A stretch of DNA of 64,000 nt from an uncultured Peptococcaceae bacterium (GTDB taxonomy: Bacteria; Bacillota; Peptococcia; Peptococcales; Peptococcaceae). Below the pieces are notes generated by a model. That model was not told the origin of the DNA. It saw only the letters and a list, made by a program, of their open reading frames with translations, and searched no databases. The DNA lies in contig CAJUDO010000003.1 in the NCBI GenBank assembly GCA_910585405.1, forward strand, positions 1 through 64,000, written 5' to 3'. Shown here one piece after another: positions 61,102-64,000 of the stretch (position 1 is its first letter; each line of letters begins with the position of its first letter). The position numbers and the translations under genes were made by a program.

Positions 61102-62049
61102 ATCATTTTCTCGGCAATTCCATAACGCCTGATAATAGGAAACTGCCTGAATTGCCCTTTCGTTGTCCATCAGCTGTGCTTTTATCGACTGCAAAGCAGC
61201 ATATTCTATTCTGCCTTTGGCACAGCGAATGGCCCGCAGCATATGAAAATAGTCGTCATTCTGCCCTTGCAGCAGCCATTGCTGATAGCTTTTGCGAATC
61301 TCTCCTAACTGCTGAGAGTGTTGAAACCAGTAATCTTTTCGTATAATAGGACCCACCAACAGCCCTTGCAGCAATTTTTCCTGTCTCCGGCGCACCACCA
61401 TCATCCTTTGCGCATCCATCACACAAACGCTGCCGCCATCCGGCCTTCGGTAAACGAAGCCATAAAAGGTGCGCTCCAAATTATCTGCCGCCACTGGGTC
61501 ATCCGCCATTTGCTGTCGCACCGCATTGTGCCACCGCAGCAGATGTTTATAGCTGGCGCCGGACAATACCTTCTCCTCGTAGGCCATCCATGCCGCGCCT
61601 AAAAATAATTGCAGCTCGGTATCATCAAAATGCCCGTCAATTTGTTCCTGATACCGTTCCAAAATAGACATTGCCTCGTCATTGGCCGCCACTTGAAAAA
61701 AAGGCTGCATCAGAACAAAATAACCGCTGTCTTCGTAATCCTCTTTTAATTGCCGCAGTAAAGCATATTTCATTTCCTGCCCAAGCTGTTCCTTCATGCC
61801 GGCGGGTACTTTTGTGCGCCGCGATTGCCGAACAATGGGCGTGAAATATTGCTCCTCCAAACGTTTCTGCAGCATGTAATCGTACAATTTCTCCTCTTTG
61901 CCGGTGGCACGATAATAAATCCTGCCATCCTGTTCCAATACGGCGCTGCCGTACACATCAAACTGAACGTCAAAACGGCCCAGCTCTGCCATACGTCCCA
62001 CGTCAGCAGCGCAACGCATATCTCGGTTTTCACAGCTCGCATTGCCCAT
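61090..62049 (-). CDS. Unknown 319-residue protein coupled to ABC ATPase
   Basis: No family recognised. Starts at MGNASCEN inside the end of the ABC ATPase gene (20-bp overlap, AGGTGA 8 bases before ATG), so translation is coupled. Largely helical and charged, with a conspicuous YDYMLQKRLEEQYFTPIV segment, an FFQVAANDEAMSILERY stretch and no membrane helix. It could be an accessory factor that works with the ATPase. It ends by overlapping the convergent LysR gene. Confidence 0.65.
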   Translation of the reverse strand: MGNASCENRDMRCAADVGRMAELGRFDVQFDVYGSAVLEQDGRIYYRATGKEEKLYDYMLQKRLEEQYFTPIVRQSRRTKVPAGMKEQLGQEMKYALLRQLKEDYEDSGYFVLMQPFFQVAANDEAMSILERYQEQIDGHFDDTELQLFLGAAWMAYEEKVLSGASYKHLLRWHNAVRQQMADDPVAADNLERTFYGFVYRRPDGGSVCVMDAQRMMVVRRRQEKLLQGLLVGPIIRKDYWFQHSQQLGEIRKSYQQWLLQGQNDDYFHMLRAIRCAKGRIEYAALQSIKAQLMDNERAIQAVSYYQALWNCRENDSGI

Positions 62050-62875
62050 TTTCGATCACCTGCTTTCCATAACACATCTGCCATAAATGGGACGACGCCT
62101 GCGCAGTCATGCCAAATGTACCATCCTCTTTTCTATGCACTTCAACCGGTTCGTTCAGCAGCGCAGAAAGATTTTCGCCGGTCAGTACTGCAGTGGTGTC
62201 ACCCTGTGCGAAAGCCCGTCCATTTTTCAGCAGCAGCGTTTTATTCATAAAAGGCTGAATTTCTTCAGGATAGTGGGTCACATACAAAATCGTTGCACTG
62301 CCGTTTTCTGCCAGCATCCGCACCGTGTTCAGCATATGCGCTCTGGCATAGACATCTAATCCCGTGCCTGGCTCGTCCAGCAGCAAAATTTCCGGTTGTG
62401 TAATCAACGCACGGGCAATCAACACATTCTGCCGTTCCCCTTTGCTCATCAAGCCAAAGGGCTGATGCAATTTTTCTCCCATACGCAGCTCCCGTAATAA
62501 TGCCTTCGCATAACGCACATCCCCGTCTCTGATGGTATCATCCACATTGAAGGTTCCGGTCAATCCAGACAACACAATATGCAGCGCCGACTCTTCTCTA
62601 TAAAATCTGTCAAAAAAGGAGCTGCTAATCCATCCCACTTTTTTGCGCAGCGCATAAATACAGGCGCTGTCATAATGCTGCCCCAGCACTTCCAATTGAC
62701 CAGACGTGGCTGATTTAAAACCGGCAATCGTACTCAGCAAGGTTGTTTTTCCGCTGCCATTCATACCAAAAATCAACCAGTGCTCTCCTTTTTTAACTTC
62801 CCAATTGATATGATTTAATAAATAGCGCCTGCCTGACTTATAACATAGATTATTTGCTTTTAATACTGTCTGCAT
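62030..62875 (-). CDS. ABC transporter ATP-binding protein without permease
   Basis: A 281-residue single ABC domain: Walker A FGMNGSGKTTLLST (residues 36-49), signature GLMSKGERQNVLIARAL, Walker B ILLLDEPGTGLD and the H-loop YVTHYPEEI. It resembles the YlmA/ModF-like single-ATPase group, in which MSKGE replaces the usual LSGGE. No membrane permease gene is beside it. The start overlaps the Zn-ribbon gene by 26 bp, and AGGTGA precedes the ATG. A non-transport or shared-permease function is plausible. Confidence 0.88.
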   Translation of the reverse strand: MQTVLKANNLCYKSGRRYLLNHINWEVKKGEHWLIFGMNGSGKTTLLSTIAGFKSATSGQLEVLGQHYDSACIYALRKKVGWISSSFFDRFYREESALHIVLSGLTGTFNVDDTIRDGDVRYAKALLRELRMGEKLHQPFGLMSKGERQNVLIARALITQPEILLLDEPGTGLDVYARAHMLNTVRMLAENGSATILYVTHYPEEIQPFMNKTLLLKNGRAFAQGDTTAVLTGENLSALLNEPVEVHRKEDGTFGMTAQASSHLWQMCYGKQVIENGQCEL

Positions 62876-63314
62876 CGTACTTCACCTGCTTTTCCTGCGA
62901 ATCAATATCTTCACTGGATAACACCAGACACTCACCCCAGTCAGACTGCCTCATTTCTAAGGGAATCTGGAATCCCTCCTGATTTAAGATTCCTAGATTT
63001 TTACAACCCCAGGACAAAATTTCGCTTACCTTGGCAATATTCATCTGTTTTTTCTTTTCATTCTGGTCCAGACTTTCATAATAATCAAACTCTAAATTCT
63101 CCACAAAATTGCGGGCGCTGCTATAAATCTCCGGCTCTACGCCAAACTCAATGCGGTCACAGCTATCACAAAAAATTTCTACACGTACATCCTCCACGTC
63201 ATGAAAAATAATGCGCCGTAAGGTCAACGGTCCGCCGCAATATTTACAAACGCAGCGTTTCTTTCTTCTTTTCAACAATTCTATGCGACTTTCCGAACAA
63301 TATAATGAATACAT
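62850..63314 (-). CDS. Unknown protein with zinc-ribbon-like Cys motifs
   Basis: 154 residues from MYSLYCSE, which has GGGAAG upstream. Two CxxC pairs, CVCKYCGG and FCDSCDRIEFG, form a four-Cys zinc-ribbon-like module in the first 55 residues. The C-terminal half is acidic and helical. It overlaps the ABC ATPase start by 26 bp, so these two genes and the 61090 gene make a coupled trio. It may bind nucleic acid or act as a metal-dependent partner of the ATPase. Family not recognised. Confidence 0.68.
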   Translation of the reverse strand: MYSLYCSESRIELLKRRKKRCVCKYCGGPLTLRRIIFHDVEDVRVEIFCDSCDRIEFGVEPEIYSSARNFVENLEFDYYESLDQNEKKKQMNIAKVSEILSWGCKNLGILNQEGFQIPLEMRQSDWGECLVLSSEDIDSQEKQVKYDADSIKSK

Positions 63315-63355
63315 CCTGCTCTTCCCTTTCTCCAACAATTCAAATAAAGAAATAG

Positions 63356-63392
63356 AGAAACATCCTGCCTTTCAACAAAACAGGATGTTTCT
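63356..63392 (-). terminator. Terminator of the phosphatase-like gene
   Basis: AGAAACATCCTG (63356-63367) and CAGGATGTTTCT (63381-63392) are perfectly paired; it lies 16 bp after the stop at 63408. Confidence 0.8.
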
Positions 63393-63407
63393 TAATCTTC
63401 TGTTCTT

Positions 63408-64000
63408 TTATGCCAAAATCTGATAAACCGGCGCCCCTTCACATTGTGCCGGCATCCGTACACCCAACAGCACTGCCGCAGTTGGCGTTACATCCATATG
63501 CTTGATAATGCGCTCTGTCAGATAGTTTTCCTTAATCCCGGGACCTGCTGCCATAAATACCGAACGCACAGAGGTTCCGCAGGCGCCGTCAATGGTAGAG
63601 AAGCTGTCGGCATGATCAGCAGTGTATCCTTCCGCAATATAAAAGATAATATCGCCGCTGTCCGGTCCGCCTTCACCCAAAAGCGCGGCATCCCGATTGC
63701 GCAGAGCCAACGCCACAATACGATGACCTGTTTTTTCATCGCGCAGACCATACAAATCGGTCATAATTTTTTCTTCCAGCTCATATTTATCCTCCGGCTC
63801 AACAATTCCATAGGGATCTCTGCCCTTCAGATTAATAAAGATATGACAATAGGAAGCGGTGTGGGCGGTAGTTTTGCTCCAATCTATTTCCGGAATGTCA
63901 TTCCCATTTTCATCCTTCTTCAGCACCGTATAGCCCAATTTCCGCATATCATAGGCATTGACACCGCCGGTATTCAGACGATAGGTGGACGGCTCGTGTT
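63408..64000 (-). CDS. Alkaline-phosphatase-superfamily protein, C-terminal part
   Basis: Partial: the gene runs past the right edge. The frame is open from 64000 (it continues upstream of the first ATG at 63947, reading HEPSTYRLNTGGVNAYD). The visible 197 residues match the C-terminal part of alkaline phosphatase/sulfatase-superfamily enzymes (type I phosphodiesterase group): FSTIDGACGTSVRSVFMAAGPGIK carries the metal-binding pattern, and the end is HMDVTPTAAVLLGV. Substrate (phosphomonoester, diester or sulfate ester) cannot be told from this part. A perfect terminator follows. Confidence 0.8.
   Translation of the reverse strand, partial: HEPSTYRLNTGGVNAYDMRKLGYTVLKKDENGNDIPEIDWSKTTAHTASYCHIFINLKGRDPYGIVEPEDKYELEEKIMTDLYGLRDEKTGHRIVALALRNRDAALLGEGGPDSGDIIFYIAEGYTADHADSFSTIDGACGTSVRSVFMAAGPGIKENYLTERIIKHMDVTPTAAVLLGVRMPAQCEGAPVYQILA

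Overview
The window looks like chromosome of an anaerobic, low-to-middle GC, endospore-forming member of the Bacillota. spoIVA is present, the mutS-mutL-RsmJ-like-miaA string is chromosomal housekeeping, ribosome binding sites are strong AGGAGG types, and several promoters match sigma-A closely. A spore-forming Negativicutes (Sporomusaceae-like) is my best guess from gene order and content, but this is inference only. No rRNA, tRNA or CRISPR array was recognised.

Layout. 1-0.8 kb: gene-free DNA with two tandem repeat arrays. 0.8-5.5 kb: M29 aminopeptidase, a lipoprotein hydrolase with a Cys nucleophile elbow, and a membrane diguanylate cyclase. 5.5-14.6 kb: accessory region with a decayed Fe-alcohol dehydrogenase, an old-yellow-enzyme (OYE) type reductase with a DASS anion transporter and LysR regulator, then an aryl-sulfate sulfotransferase with a second DASS transporter and a divergent Crp/Fnr regulator. 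14.9-21.2 kb: miaA, RsmJ-like methyltransferase, mutL, mutS. 21-30 kb: small unknown genes, a 450-bp inverted-repeat-bounded element, mutS2, a duplicated U32 protein and an ABC-F ATPase. 30.4-34.4 kb: threonine/aspartate operon (ACT regulator, hom, thrB, lysC). 34.6-36.2 kb: an isolated microcompartment trio (two EutS/PduU shell proteins and an EutP/PduV GTPase). 36.3 kb: spoIVA. 38-47.5 kb: a second reductase locus (AprA/fumarate-reductase-like flavoprotein, ferredoxin, third DASS transporter, two OYE paralogues, a 37-residue ferredoxin-like fragment, two LysR regulators). 47.8-55.2 kb: MalY/PatB lyase, a parS site, YraN, a COG2509 FAD protein and a bioY-bioB-bioD-bioA operon. 55.3-64 kb: SulP transporter, class I aminotransferase, LysR, an ABC ATPase with two unknown neighbours, and a partial alkaline-phosphatase-superfamily gene.

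How it works together. The accessory loci share a theme: a DASS (SLC13-type) importer for organic anions, cytoplasmic flavin/Fe-S reductases or a sulfotransferase, and a dedicated regulator. This suggests import of carboxylated or sulfated compounds and their reduction or sulfate transfer inside the cell, possibly as electron sinks. The most specific regulatory prediction is at 13.85-13.89 kb: an 18-bp palindrome centred at -41.5 from a TATAAT promoter that lacks a -35 box, next to a Crp/Fnr gene, which is the geometry of a class II activator such as CprK. In all three OYE-type enzymes the residue aligned with the classical proton-donor Tyr is replaced (Trp, Lys, Lys), so their chemistry may differ from that of known family members.
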